This document shows positions 42,535-52,480 of a stretch of DNA of 64,000 bases, in pieces. The stretch is from NCBI GenBank assembly GCA_003244205.1, contig QHBW01000019.1:1-64000 (forward strand), written 5' to 3'. This DNA is from Solirubrobacterales bacterium. GTDB taxonomy: Bacteria > Actinomycetota > Thermoleophilia > Solirubrobacterales > Solirubrobacteraceae. How positions within the stretch are numbered: position 1 is the first letter of the stretch; each line of letters starts with the position of its first letter. The notes below the pieces were generated by a model. The model saw nothing but the letters and a program-made list of their open reading frames with translations, searched no databases and was not told where the DNA came from. The position numbers and the translations under genes are program-made.

Positions 42535-43044
42535 GTGAGCGACCGCACCGCGCGAGGGCTGATGATCGCCCTGACGATCGTCGGCGTGCTTCTTGCCGCT
42601 TACCTCACTTACGTGCACTACGCGAAGCTGCACCCATTCTGCACGACCGGCAACGCCTGCGAAAGGGTGCAGACGTCGAGCTACGCCACGCTCGGAGGCA
42701 GCCCGGTCGCCCTGATCGGACTGATCGGCTACCTGCTGATCCTCGGGTCGCTGCTCGGACTGCGCGGGGAGAACGCGCTGCTGGCGACGACCGCGCTGAC
42801 GATCGGCGGCCTCGCCTTCAGCGCCTACCTGACCTACGCGGAGCTTTTCCAGATCCACGCCGTCTGCGAGGAATGCGTCGCGAGCGCGGTGATCGTGCTC
42901 GCGCTCACCGCCATCGCGATCTACCGCCTGCTGTGGAGCGCTTCCGCGTCGCCGCTAGCTGGGCTCGCAGGCAGCGGGCTCGAACGCGACAACGACGAGG
43001 CGGGCGGCCGGGCCACTGGAACCGGCGCTCAGACTCCCGCCTGA
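42535..43044 (+). CDS. Vitamin K epoxide reductase-family (VKOR) protein
   Basis: A 169-residue, four-helix membrane enzyme with Cys36/Cys42 in the first loop, the conserved Ser/Gly segment TSSYATLGGSPVA, and the quinone-reactive Cys111-x2-Cys114 (VCEEC). Bacterial VKORs reoxidise DsbA-like proteins, driving disulfide formation in exported proteins with menaquinone as acceptor. There is no fused thioredoxin domain; the adjacent SCO1-like protein could be a partner. Start GTG, no Shine-Dalgarno. Confidence 0.92.
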   Translation: MSDRTARGLMIALTIVGVLLAAYLTYVHYAKLHPFCTTGNACERVQTSSYATLGGSPVALIGLIGYLLILGSLLGLRGENALLATTALTIGGLAFSAYLTYAELFQIHAVCEECVASAVIVLALTAIAIYRLLWSASASPLAGLAGSGLERDNDEAGGRATGTGAQTPA

Positions 43045-43100
43045 CGCTGTATCGGCCCTTTGCCCTCGGCGAGCACCCGCTACACTTTGTAAAGCACAAG

Positions 43101-44315
<1,215 letters not shown>

Positions 44316-44347
44316 CGCGGCGGCGCTCGACTTGTAGCCTGCCCTCG

Positions 44348-44644
44348 ATGGCCACGATCAAGATCCCGCCAGTGCTGCGGCCGTCCGTGGGCGGCGAGAA
44401 GGAGGTTCCCGCGCCAGGTGAAAGCATCGGCGACGTTCTCCGCGCGCTCGCCGAAGCCCATCCGGACACCCGCAGTCAGCTCTTCGGCAGCGAGGGCGAT
44501 CTCAACCGCTACGTGAACGTGTACCTCAACGACGAGGACGTTCGCGTGCTGGAGGGACTCGACACCCCGGTCTCCGACGCCGACACCGTGGTCATCCTGC
44601 CGGCGATGGCGGGCGGGCAGGCCGTCACGGTTTCCTTCATCTGA
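44348..44644 (+). CDS. CysO-like sulfur-carrier protein with C-terminal extension
   Basis: A 98-residue MoaD/ThiS beta-grasp protein. It matches CysO, the carrier that brings thiocarboxylate sulfur to CysM for cysteine synthesis in Mycobacterium. The functional diglycine is at 89-90 (PAMAGG) but is followed by eight residues, QAVTVSFI, instead of ending the protein. It would therefore need cleavage after GG before activation, as QbsE needs JAMM protease QbsD in Pseudomonas. The JAMM gene at 46923 is the obvious candidate. Start ATG seven bases after TAGCCT (44335-44340). Confidence 0.88.
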   Translation: MATIKIPPVLRPSVGGEKEVPAPGESIGDVLRALAEAHPDTRSQLFGSEGDLNRYVNVYLNDEDVRVLEGLDTPVSDADTVVILPAMAGGQAVTVSFI

Positions 44645-44688
44645 GCCTCCTGTAGCGGTCCCCAGCGCTCGGCGCTACAGTTTGTGAA

Positions 44689-45660
44689 GTGCCCGGAGCC
44701 CAGGACCTCCGCAACCGTCCCTGCGGCGGTCGCTACGGCGATCTGGTCCAGTCGATCGGCAACACCCCGCTGATCGAGCTCAAGCGCCTCTCGCCCAAGC
44801 CGGGCGTGCGCATCTGGGCCAAGCTCGAGTCTCGCAACCCGACCGGGTCGGTCAAGGACCGCGTCGCCCGCGCGATGATCGAGGATGCCGAGGAGCGCGG
44901 AGCGATCGCGCCCGGGCAGACGATCCTCGAGCCGACCTCGGGCAACACGGGTATCTCGCTCGCGATGATCTGCTCGCGCAAGGGCTACCGCGTGAAGGTG
45001 GTCATGCCGGAGAACGTAACCCCGGAGCGCACCGAGCTGCTGCGCATGTACGGCGCCGAGATCGTCTATTCACCCGGCGGCGAGGGCTCCAACGGCGCGG
45101 TCGCGATGGCGCTGGAGATGGCCCAGAGCGACGCCTCCTACTACATGCCCTATCAGTACGGCAACGCGGCAAACCCGCTGGCCCACTACAACGGCACGGC
45201 GCCGGAGATCCTCGAGGAGCTAGACGAGATCTCGGCCTTCGTCGCGGGGCTGGGGACGGGCGGCACGCTGATGGGTGTCGGCCGCCGGCTCAAGGAAGAG
45301 ATGCCCGACGTCCAGATCGTCGCGGCGGAGCCGATGCAGGGCGAGCCGGTACAGGGTCTGCGCTCGCTTGACGACGGCTTCATCCCTCCGATCATCGACC
45401 TCGCGTTGCTGGACCGCAAGATCTTCGTGCGCAATCGTGACGCGATCATCTGGACCCGGCGGCTGCTCGAGGAGGAAGGACTATTCGCCGGGGTGTCCTC
45501 CGGCGCAATCGCCTCGATCGCTGTGCGAATCGCCGGTGAGCTCGACGAGGGCAACATCGTCTTCATCGTCTGTGACGATGGCTGGAAGTACCTCTCGAGC
45601 GGTCTGTACTCCAAGCCGGTGGACGAGCTCGCCGATCTGGACAGCACCGTCTGGTGGTAG
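44689..45660 (+). CDS. cysM: Cysteine synthase, CysM type (CysO-dependent)
   Basis: A 323-residue PLP enzyme of the O-acetylserine/O-phosphoserine sulfhydrylase fold, with Lys56 in NPTGSVKDR and the glycine loop SGNTG. Adjacency to a CysO-like carrier and a JAMM protease matches the Mycobacterium CysM set, in which O-phosphoserine and CysO thiocarboxylate give a CysO-cysteine adduct. The distal region GLRSLDDGFIPP resembles that branch. Start GTG seven bases after TACAGT (44676-44681). Confidence 0.92.
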   Translation: MPGAQDLRNRPCGGRYGDLVQSIGNTPLIELKRLSPKPGVRIWAKLESRNPTGSVKDRVARAMIEDAEERGAIAPGQTILEPTSGNTGISLAMICSRKGYRVKVVMPENVTPERTELLRMYGAEIVYSPGGEGSNGAVAMALEMAQSDASYYMPYQYGNAANPLAHYNGTAPEILEELDEISAFVAGLGTGGTLMGVGRRLKEEMPDVQIVAAEPMQGEPVQGLRSLDDGFIPPIIDLALLDRKIFVRNRDAIIWTRRLLEEEGLFAGVSSGAIASIAVRIAGELDEGNIVFIVCDDGWKYLSSGLYSKPVDELADLDSTVWW

Positions 45661-45670
45661 CGGCGCGGAC

Positions 45671-46258
45671 GTGAACACGCTCCTGCGCGACGCGCAGTCG
45701 CGAAGGAGATTCCTGCGCAGCTTGTCCATTGGCAGCGCCGGCGGCTCCGCCGTCCTGCTGGCCGCGTGCGGATCGAGCTCCCGCGGCTCGAGCTCGGCGC
45801 CTACCGGCACCGGCGCCAGCGGCGGCGGGGGGGATGTCGCGCTCCTCAACTTGGTCCTGGACCTCGAGAACATGGCGATCGCGGCCTACACAGCCGGCGC
45901 GCCGCTGCTCAGCGGCAAGGTGATCACGCTTGCTAAGGAGCTCCTCTCCCAGGAGAAAGCGCACGCCAAGAGACTCAGCCAGGCGATCAAGCAGCTCGGG
46001 GGAGCTCCCAACCCGCCGAGCGCCATCTACAACTTCCCCAAGCTCTCCAGCCAGAGCGACGTGCTGAAGTTGGCGTCGCAGATCGAGAACACCGCGATCG
46101 CGGCCTACATCGACGCGATCCCCAAGCTCTCGAGCTCCGATCTGCGCGCGACCGGCGCGTCGATCGTGACCGACGAAGCCGAGCACCTCTCGGTCTTGCA
46201 AAGCGCGCTCGGCAGGGACCCGGTTCCCACGGCTTTCGTGGTCGGCAGGTCCGCATGA
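45671..46258 (+). CDS. Tat-exported ferritin-like lipoprotein
   Basis: A 195-residue protein with a twin-arginine signal (SRRRFLRS, about 10-17) and a lipobox (LLAAC, Cys33), then a Ser/Gly linker and a four-helix ferritin-like domain (Ferritin_2 type) from about 55. It has Glu/His residues in LDLENMAIAAY and EAEHLSVLQ. It would be folded in the cytoplasm, exported by Tat and anchored outside. Its biochemical role is unknown. GTG start 10 bases after the cysM stop; it overlaps the next gene by four bases. Confidence 0.82.
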   Translation: MNTLLRDAQSRRRFLRSLSIGSAGGSAVLLAACGSSSRGSSSAPTGTGASGGGGDVALLNLVLDLENMAIAAYTAGAPLLSGKVITLAKELLSQEKAHAKRLSQAIKQLGGAPNPPSAIYNFPKLSSQSDVLKLASQIENTAIAAYIDAIPKLSSSDLRATGASIVTDEAEHLSVLQSALGRDPVPTAFVVGRSA

Positions 46259-46869
46259 CCGTGACCCAGTACGAGCACAGCCGGCGCGAGCTCGCGCGCA
46301 GCGGCCTGGCGATCGGCACAGGAGCGCTCAGCGCGAGTGCCGGACGGCTGCTGTGGGGCGTCGGGGACGCCGTCGCAGCGGCACCCTCCGGCGACGCCGG
46401 GATCCTCTCAGCCGCGCTGGGGCTCGAGCAGGTCGCGGTCTTCTCCTACCGAGTGGCCGCTGCGAGCTCCGTGCTAGCGGGACCGTTCAGAGCGCTTGCG
46501 CTGAAGCTCGCCGGGCAGGAGCAGGAGCACGCCGACGCGCTTGCGAAGGCGCTTGGCAGCTTCGGCGCGACTGCGCCGCCAAAACCGGCGACATCCGCCG
46601 ATGTGGACCGGGCGGTCGCCGCCTTTGGCATCACCAAGGGGCTCTCCAAGCTCAAGAGTCAGGCAGACATCGCGACCTACGCAATCGAGCTGGAGGCAAC
46701 GGCGCTGGGGATCTACCACGACGCCCACAAGCGCCTGCAAAACGCGGCGCTGGTGATGATGGCTTCGCAGATCATGTGCAACGAGGGCCAGCACCTCGTG
46801 CTGCTGCGCAGCGCTCTGCAGCAGAACCCGGTGCCCAACGCCTTCGAGACTGGGAAGGCGACGAGGTAG
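46255..46869 (+). CDS. Ferritin-like protein, partner of the preceding gene
   Basis: A 204-residue paralogue of the preceding protein: a SRRELARSG twin-arginine-like start, an Ala-rich segment, then a ferritin-like four-helix domain with ALGLEQVAVFSY, QEQEHADAL, IELEATALGIY and NEGQHLVLL. The Glu/His pairs could bind two metals. It lacks a lipobox. The ATGA overlap implies coupled translation and perhaps a heteromer with the lipoprotein. Confidence 0.82.
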   Translation: MTVTQYEHSRRELARSGLAIGTGALSASAGRLLWGVGDAVAAAPSGDAGILSAALGLEQVAVFSYRVAAASSVLAGPFRALALKLAGQEQEHADALAKALGSFGATAPPKPATSADVDRAVAAFGITKGLSKLKSQADIATYAIELEATALGIYHDAHKRLQNAALVMMASQIMCNEGQHLVLLRSALQQNPVPNAFETGKATR

Positions 46870-46922
46870 CGATTTCAAGCCAGCCGTTGCGCGAGCAACC
46901 GCTGATAGCCTCGGGCGCCGAG

Positions 46923-47315
46923 ATGGAGATCACGCGGCGCATGCTGGCCGAGCTGATCGAGCACGCGCGTGCCGAGGCGCCGAACGAGTGCTGCGGGATG
47001 ATCGCATCGCGCGACGGCCGCGCGGTCAAGGTCTTCCGCGGAGTCAACGCCGCCGCCAGCCCGCTGCGCTACGAGTTCGACGGGCGCCAGCAGTACCGCA
47101 TCCAGATGGAGATCGACGACGCCGGCCTCGACCTCGGGGCGATCTACCACTCCCACACGCGCTCGGCGCCCTATCCCTCTGAGACCGACATCAACCTTGC
47201 CTTCTACCCGGACGCGCTCTACGTGATCGTGGGGGTCGCTGGCGAGGATCCCGACGTCCGCGCCTACTCGATCCGCGATGGCGCCGTGGCGGAGGGGGGG
47301 CTCGATGTCGTCTAA
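46923..47315 (+). CDS. JAMM/MPN metalloprotease (Mec-like)
   Basis: A 130-residue JAMM peptidase with all zinc-site residues: Glu22, His76-Ser-His78, Ser86 and Asp89 (HxH-x7-S-x2-D). In Mycobacterium, Mec releases cysteine from the CysO-cysteine adduct. Here it may also remove the eight-residue tail of the carrier at 44348. TAGCCT at 46906-46911 lies 11 bases upstream, so it may have its own leaderless promoter in addition to operon readthrough. Confidence 0.9.
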   Translation: MEITRRMLAELIEHARAEAPNECCGMIASRDGRAVKVFRGVNAAASPLRYEFDGRQQYRIQMEIDDAGLDLGAIYHSHTRSAPYPSETDINLAFYPDALYVIVGVAGEDPDVRAYSIRDGAVAEGGLDVV

Positions 47316-47838
47316 GACCCCGGCCGACGACGCCACGGACGCAAGGCACGCCGCGCGCGAGCCGCTCGTCTGCCCCAGCTGCGCGACCACCTATCCGCTC
47401 GACGAGCGCTTCTGCCCGCGTTGCGGGATGCCGCTCGTCTACGCCGGCGGGCTCGGCGTCGAGGAGCCGGTGACTGCGACCCACGAGCGGGCGCGCAAGA
47501 TCAAGAAGCAATACGCCGAGGGCGACCTCGTGCGCGTCGCCGGCGCCCGCAACCTGGCGGAGGCGGAGTTCATCCAGGGTCTGCTGCTGGAGGAGGGGGT
47601 CCCGTCCATCCTGCGTCGCTCGCGCGGCTTCGATGTGCCCGACTTTCTCGCCGCGGGTCCCCGCGACATCATGGTGCCGGCGTCGGGCGCGGCGACCGCC
47701 GGCGAGGTCCTGTTGCAGTCCGACCTGGCGCCTCCCGCGATGGCGTCCCCACCGATGGTTCGGGTCGCGCTCGGACTGCTGGCGGCATTCGCCGTGGTCG
47801 CGCTCGTGGCCTGGTTGATCAGTCTGTCGGCTCACTGA
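47305..47838 (+). CDS. Zinc-ribbon, DUF2007-like, membrane-anchored protein
   Basis: A 177-residue protein with three parts. A zinc ribbon is formed by Cys23, Cys26, Cys37 and Cys40. A DUF2007-type putative signal-transducing domain (NLAEAEFIQGLLLEEGVPSI, about 75-145) follows. One C-terminal transmembrane helix (about 152-174) ends the protein. Function unknown. It has a good Shine-Dalgarno (GGAGG in 47291-47300) and overlaps the JAMM gene by 11 bases. Its 3' end overlaps the convergent gene by 20 bp. Confidence 0.78.
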   Translation: MSSKTPADDATDARHAAREPLVCPSCATTYPLDERFCPRCGMPLVYAGGLGVEEPVTATHERARKIKKQYAEGDLVRVAGARNLAEAEFIQGLLLEEGVPSILRRSRGFDVPDFLAAGPRDIMVPASGAATAGEVLLQSDLAPPAMASPPMVRVALGLLAAFAVVALVAWLISLSAH

Positions 47839-48625
47839 GCCCGCGCGTGTCCAGCGGCTGGCGCTGGACGGTCCCGCTCGTCAGCCGCTCGAGGTGGCCA
47901 CGCCAGGCCGCCTCCGTCCAGTCGCGCGGTCGTCCCCCGAACGCTCGCTGCAGGGCGTGCTCGTCATCCAGGCCAGCTCGCCCGCACGCCAGCTGGATCG
48001 CCGCGCCGACCCCCTCCTCGCGGACGAGCAGATCGATCAGCGTCCCCCCGAGCAGGCTGGCGTCCCGGAGCCCGGGAGGGAACGTCGGCCGCGGCCCTTC
48101 GCGAAGCCGCCGCGCGATCGCCGGGCGCGCGTGGGCCGTCTGGTCGGCGAACCACTGCGCGGTTCCCTCGACGATCCAGGCGCGCTCGAGATAGCGTCGC
48201 AGGCGCCGCGGTGTATGAGGCGGCGGGAGCGTGGGGTTCGACGCCGCGATCACGGTGCGGACGTAGAGCGCCGCCGGCGCGAGGTCGAGCAGCTCGCGCG
48301 ACCCGGCAACGCTCGACGCCCGTCGTCGCAGCACCCGCGGCGCGAGCGCATGGAGCTCGCTCGAACCCGGCCAGCCCACGAGATAGCGCCTCCCGGCGGG
48401 GTGGGTGAGCGCCCAGGCGAGGATCAGCGTCGGCTGGGCCAGCGCAAGCGCAGCGGGGTGCTCGTGCAGCACGACGGTCAGGCCGCCGGGCGCCCCTCGG
48501 GGGAAGATCAGCTCGAGCTTGGCGCGCGTGCGCTCGAGCAGCCGCAGCACGGCCGCCGCGTCCTCGGCATCGCCCGCGCTGTGGCGCGCACGGAAGGATG
48601 GCGAGTCGCTCTCGACCCACGCCAT
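47819..48625 (-). CDS. Peptidase-MA-like protein, probably inactive
   Basis: A 268-residue protein resembling the peptidase MA family in WIVEGTAQWFADQT, the usual second motif with its glutamate. The canonical HExxH is not present; the nearest is LHEHPAA earlier in the sequence. It is therefore either a degenerate or unusual zincin, or a related non-enzymatic fold. No signal peptide. Confidence 0.5.
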   Translation of the reverse strand: MAWVESDSPSFRARHSAGDAEDAAAVLRLLERTRAKLELIFPRGAPGGLTVVLHEHPAALALAQPTLILAWALTHPAGRRYLVGWPGSSELHALAPRVLRRRASSVAGSRELLDLAPAALYVRTVIAASNPTLPPPHTPRRLRRYLERAWIVEGTAQWFADQTAHARPAIARRLREGPRPTFPPGLRDASLLGGTLIDLLVREEGVGAAIQLACGRAGLDDEHALQRAFGGRPRDWTEAAWRGHLERLTSGTVQRQPLDTRGLSEPTD

Positions 48626-48667
48626 CGTCCGTAGCCCCCCGAGAGGGTGAGCCCGCGCTCCGCCTGC

Positions 48668-49375
48668 TCAGGCGGCGACGACGGCGGCGTCCGAGGCGAT
48701 CGACGCGATCGCCTCCGCGGCACGCTCGAACTCCTCGTCGGAGAGCACCGGCGTGCCCTCGAAGGGCAGGTCGCGATACAGCTCGAGCCATGATCGGCAG
48801 CCGCCATACTCGTCGCGCACCTTGACGGTGACCGGACGGGGGATCCGGTAGGTGCGCAGCAGCAGGACGTGCAGGGGATGGCGCCGCTTCCACGCCAGGC
48901 GCTTCTCGGCGTAGTCGCTGGTCCAGACGTAGAAGGGCGAGAGCGCGTCGATGCAGCGGCGATCGAAGATCGTGTAGTGCGCGGCGACCTCCGCCCAGGC
49001 GCGGATCCGTACGCGCTCTGGCTGGGCGAGGCCGATGTCGTCGAGCAGGGCGCTCGGCGGCGGCTCGCCGTCGGACCAGACGCCTTCCTCTAGCGCCCGG
49101 CGCAGCTCGGGTCGGTGCGACTCGCGCACGCAGTCCGCGGCCTGGTGATCGAACGTTGGATAAAGGAAGAAGCGCTCGTGCTCGAGCGAGAAATGGCGGT
49201 GGGACTCGCGGATACCGCCCTTGCGCAGAGTGACGAGCTGCTCGCCCTCCGCGAGCGCGCGCACTGTGACTGCCCATTCCTTAAAAGCGATCGGCATATT
49301 TGTCGTGTATCCGGTACTGGCTGCGACGGGCTGGGGGGCGCCGCTCCGAGTCGCAGCGCTCCGCGGCCGGGCCAT
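48668..49375 (-). CDS. DUF1802-family protein
   Basis: A 235-residue protein with MPIAFKEWAVTVRAL, RKGGIRE and FFLYPTFDHQ, the signature of DUF1802, whose function is unknown. Two starts are possible: ATG 49375 (eight bases after TAGCGT on the minus strand, 49389-49384) and ATG 49297, where homologues begin. I give the longer one because of the promoter-like hexamer. Confidence 0.8.
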   Translation of the reverse strand: MARPRSAATRSGAPQPVAASTGYTTNMPIAFKEWAVTVRALAEGEQLVTLRKGGIRESHRHFSLEHERFFLYPTFDHQAADCVRESHRPELRRALEEGVWSDGEPPPSALLDDIGLAQPERVRIRAWAEVAAHYTIFDRRCIDALSPFYVWTSDYAEKRLAWKRRHPLHVLLLRTYRIPRPVTVKVRDEYGGCRSWLELYRDLPFEGTPVLSDEEFERAAEAIASIASDAAVVAA

Positions 49376-49424
49376 CTAAGCACACGCTAAGCCGTTTGTG
49401 AAATGGGCTGCAAAGGGGCGAAAA

Positions 49425-50314
49425 TTAGCCCAATCTGGCGGCCGTTCGGGCCTCCAGAACCTCGATCACGGCGACGAAGTCTGCGTTCGCGAGGCCGCGG
49501 CCCATCGCCGCGCTCAGCAGCTCGCGGGCCTGCGCGGCGAAGCTGAATGGCCCCCCGCCGCCTGACCCTCGTCGAGGCAGAGGCGGACGTCCTTGAGCAT
49601 GTGCTCGAGCTTGAAGAGGGGCTGGAAATCGTGCTGGCGCATGGCCGGCGCCTTGAGCTCGAGCATCGCCGAGCCCCCCGAGCCCGAGCCGAGCACCTGC
49701 TCGACGGCGTCGAGCGGGACGTCTGTCGCCTGGGCGAGCAACAGCGCCTCGCCCACGACCGTCGCGTTGACGGCCGCGACGGCATTGTTGATGAGCTTGA
49801 GCATCTGGCCCTGACCGACGTCGCCGACGTGCACGATCAGCGCGCCCCTCGCTTCCAGTTGGGGGCGGACGCGGGCGAGATCGCCGGGATCGGCGCCGAC
49901 CATGATCGTCAGCGTCCCGTCGGCGGCCCGCGGCGAAGAGCCGGTGACCGGCGCGTCGGCGAAGGCGATCTCCCGCTCGCGCAGCCGTGCGGCGATCTCG
50001 AGCGTCGCCGCACGCCCGATCGTCGAGCAGTCGACGCACAGCGTTCCCGGCGCCGCGGTGCTCGCTACGCCGCGCTCGCCGAGCAGGACCTCGCGCACCT
50101 GATCGGCGTCGACGACCATCGTGATCACGACATCGCACTGCTCGCCCACCGCCGCCGGACTGTCGACCACCGTGGCTCCGTGCTCGTCGGCGAACCGCTG
50201 GGCCTTCTCGGCAGTCCGCGTGTGGACCACCAGCTCGAACCCGGCTCGGCGGAGGTTGGCCGCCATCCGCGACCCCATGATCCCCAGCCCGATGAAGCCG
50301 ACGGTCACAGCCAC
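49425..50314 (-). pseudogene. 3-hydroxyisobutyrate-dehydrogenase-like gene with a frameshift
   Basis: Residues 1-249 read as an NAD(P)-dependent beta-hydroxyacid dehydrogenase: GFIGLGIMG at the start, DAPVTGSS, and the catalytic lysine in GQMLKLINN. At the C6 run 49551-49556 (G6 on the coding strand) the frame shifts. The first frame ends early at 49514. The missing family C-terminus (FSFAAQARELLSAAMGRGL to EARTAARLG) continues in the next frame to a TAA at 49425. Adding one G restores 296 codons. It is either a natural pseudogene, a phase-variable tract or an assembly error. Confidence 0.85.
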
Positions 50315-50385
50315 TGCGGCGCAGGCTATTGCTTGACGTCAGATGAAGAGTCGCGTCCGACGCCCCATGCGCCGAACGCCCGCGC

Positions 50386-50820
50386 CTACGCGGCCAGCCG
50401 GGCGGCCGCGATGCGCTCCTCGGTCTCGGCCAGATGCTGGTGCGAGGGGCAGTAGCCGTTGTGCGCCAGCGGCGCGCGTTGGCAGGGCGTGCCCTTGCGG
50501 GTCGTCGCCCGGCACTGAAGCGGGTTGCCGTAGATGTCGCGTCCCTGCTGGGGCAGGCTCTCGAGGAACTGGCTCGCGCAGGCCATGTAGCGCGTCACCA
50601 CGCGCAGAACCTTTCTCTGGGCGCTCATCGGAAAGTAGAAGCGAATGTCGTGAAACAGCGTTCGCGCCGGGTGCGCGAAGTAGTGGCGGTCGGTGGCGAG
50701 CCGCTCGACGGCGGCTTCGCACGCGTGCAGCACGTGCGCGTGATTGCAGGACCGCTGGGGGCCCGAATCGACGATCTCGTGACTCAGTTCGCGATAGATC
50801 GCCCTGCTGAAGCGATACAT
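50386..50820 (-). CDS. Small protein with C-terminal Cys3-His zinc motif, unknown
   Basis: A 144-residue protein. Its helical N-terminal two-thirds contain HDIRFYFPMSAQRKVLRVV. The C-terminal motif is Cys103-x9-Cys113-x10-Cys124-x2-His127 (CRATTRKG..PCQR..GYCPSHQ), a small zinc finger seen in phage- and plasmid-associated and environmental proteins. It has a Shine-Dalgarno (AGAGGA) and an unusually AT-rich upstream region (50880-50935). Function unknown. Confidence 0.7.
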   Translation of the reverse strand: MYRFSRAIYRELSHEIVDSGPQRSCNHAHVLHACEAAVERLATDRHYFAHPARTLFHDIRFYFPMSAQRKVLRVVTRYMACASQFLESLPQQGRDIYGNPLQCRATTRKGTPCQRAPLAHNGYCPSHQHLAETEERIAAARLAA

Positions 50821-50968
50821 GTCCTCTCCATCTCCCGCCGTGTTCCCTGCCGGCCTTGCGTGGCCCGGACAGCATCTCGACTGGATATGAACGTTCCAAC
50901 GCCGGCATTGTTAACTCGGTATTAAGACTGGAAGAACGAGCGTTGTGGCAGGCCAGCCGATCGTGCGC

Positions 50969-52459
50969 TCAGCTCCAGCGCTCAAGGCGGGCGATCGCGT
51001 CCGCGCCCACGACGACGTGATGCGCATCGAGCGCCGGATCGGTGTCGTGCGCGTCGCTGCGCCGGTGGGCGCCGCGGCTCTCGGCGCGCAGCAGTGCGCT
51101 CGCGGCGATCAGCCGCACGAGCGGATGCGCGTCAGAGAGCAGGGCCGACAGGTCCTCTGCGGAGCGCTCCAGCCCGGCCTTGCGCCACAGCGCTGCGCGG
51201 GAGGCGGCGGCGGGGGCCGGTGCGATCGGGGGGTCGGGCGGAGTGGGGGGCGATCGGGACGCGGCGCCGAGCGCGGGCTCGTCGAGAGCGCTGAGGGCGG
51301 CTCGGCGCCCGAAGACGAAGCATTCGCTGAGCGAGTTGGAGGCGAGCCGATTGGCGCCGTGCAGACCTGTGCAGGCGCACTCGCCGACGGCGTAAAGACC
51401 TGCCAGCCGGCTGCGCCCGGCGAGGTCGGTGGCGATGCCACCCATGACGTAGTGGGCGGCCGGGGCAACCGGGACGGGCGTGCGCGCGGGGTCCAATCCA
51501 GCTCTGCGCAGGGCGCCGATCACGTTGGGGAACAGCGACGGGTCGACCGCGCGCATGTCGAGCCCGACCGACGTGGCGCCGGTGGCCTGCATCCTTCCCT
51601 CGATCGCCACGGCGACCTCGTCGCGTGGGGCGAGCTCGTCGACGAAGCGCTCGCCGTGCGCGTCGACCAGCACCGCGCCCTCCCCGCGCACGGCCTCGGT
51701 GACGAGGAAGCCGTCGGCTCCGTCTGCCGTCAGCAGCGCCGTCGGATGGAATTGCACGAGCTCGAGGTCGGCCAGCGCGGCGCCCGCATGATGGGCCAGC
51801 AGCAGACCGGCGCCGACTGCTCCCGCCGGATTCGTGGTTCGCGCCCACAGCGCCGCGGCTCCGCCGGTGGCGAGCAGCACCGCGCGGGCGCGCAGAGGAC
51901 GGCCATCGTCACATACGACGCCGATGCAGCGGCCGCGCTCGCTCCAGAGCGCCGCCGCGCGGCGGCCCTCGAGCACCTCGATGCTCTCCGCCTCGGCGAC
52001 CAGCGCCGACAGCTGGCGGGTGATGCGCCGGCCGGTCGCGCTGCCGCCGGCATGTACCACGCGACGAGCGGCGTGGCCGCCCTCCAGCCCGAGGACCAAC
52101 CGCCCACGACGATCGGCGTCGAAGCGAACGCCCATTCCCTGAAGCTCGGCGACGCGGGCGGGAGCCTCGTCGCACAGCGTCGCGGCGGCCGACCTGCGCG
52201 CGGCGCCGCGGCCCGCCGCCAGCGTGTCGGCCAGGTGATTGTCGGGATGGTCGTCGGCGCCGAGCGCCGCGGCGAGTCCCCCTTGAGCCCAATAGGAGGC
52301 GGATTCCGCCAGTGGTGTTGCCGACACCAGGGCGACCCGCGCGCCCGCGTATGCGGCTGTCAGCGCGGCGAACAACCCGGCCGCTCCCGCGCCCACCACG
52401 ATGAGCTCCGGATCGCTCGTGGCGGGCCTCCGCTGCCAGGAGTCCCGAGTGCGAACCAC
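50969..52459 (-). CDS. nadB: L-aspartate oxidase
   Basis: A 496-residue flavoenzyme of the succinate dehydrogenase/NadB family. The FAD-binding VVGAGAAGLFAAL is near the N-terminus. SYWAQGGLAAAL and GANRLASNSL are NadB hallmarks, as are HPTALL and the Arg-containing EAVRGEGA. It oxidises aspartate to iminoaspartate for NAD synthesis. nadA and nadC are not adjacent. GTG 52459 starts nine bases after TACGGT on the minus strand. Upstream frame to 52543 would run through the divergent gene. Confidence 0.88.
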   Translation of the reverse strand: MVRTRDSWQRRPATSDPELIVVGAGAAGLFAALTAAYAGARVALVSATPLAESASYWAQGGLAAALGADDHPDNHLADTLAAGRGAARRSAAATLCDEAPARVAELQGMGVRFDADRRGRLVLGLEGGHAARRVVHAGGSATGRRITRQLSALVAEAESIEVLEGRRAAALWSERGRCIGVVCDDGRPLRARAVLLATGGAAALWARTTNPAGAVGAGLLLAHHAGAALADLELVQFHPTALLTADGADGFLVTEAVRGEGAVLVDAHGERFVDELAPRDEVAVAIEGRMQATGATSVGLDMRAVDPSLFPNVIGALRRAGLDPARTPVPVAPAAHYVMGGIATDLAGRSRLAGLYAVGECACTGLHGANRLASNSLSECFVFGRRAALSALDEPALGAASRSPPTPPDPPIAPAPAAASRAALWRKAGLERSAEDLSALLSDAHPLVRLIAASALLRAESRGAHRRSDAHDTDPALDAHHVVVGADAIARLERWS

Positions 52460-52467
52460 GCGCGCAC

Positions 52468-52474
52468 TACCGTA
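52468..52474. promoter_or_regulatory. Shared divergent -10 element TACCGTA (nadB / HDAC)
   Basis: TACCGT on the plus strand (52468-52473) is 7 bases from the TTG at 52481. TACGGT on the minus strand (52474-52469) is 9 bases from the GTG at 52459. The two hexamers overlap by five bases, so the two promoters cannot be melted independently. Only 21 bp separate the two start codons. Confidence 0.55.
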
Positions 52475-52480
52475 CCGAGC

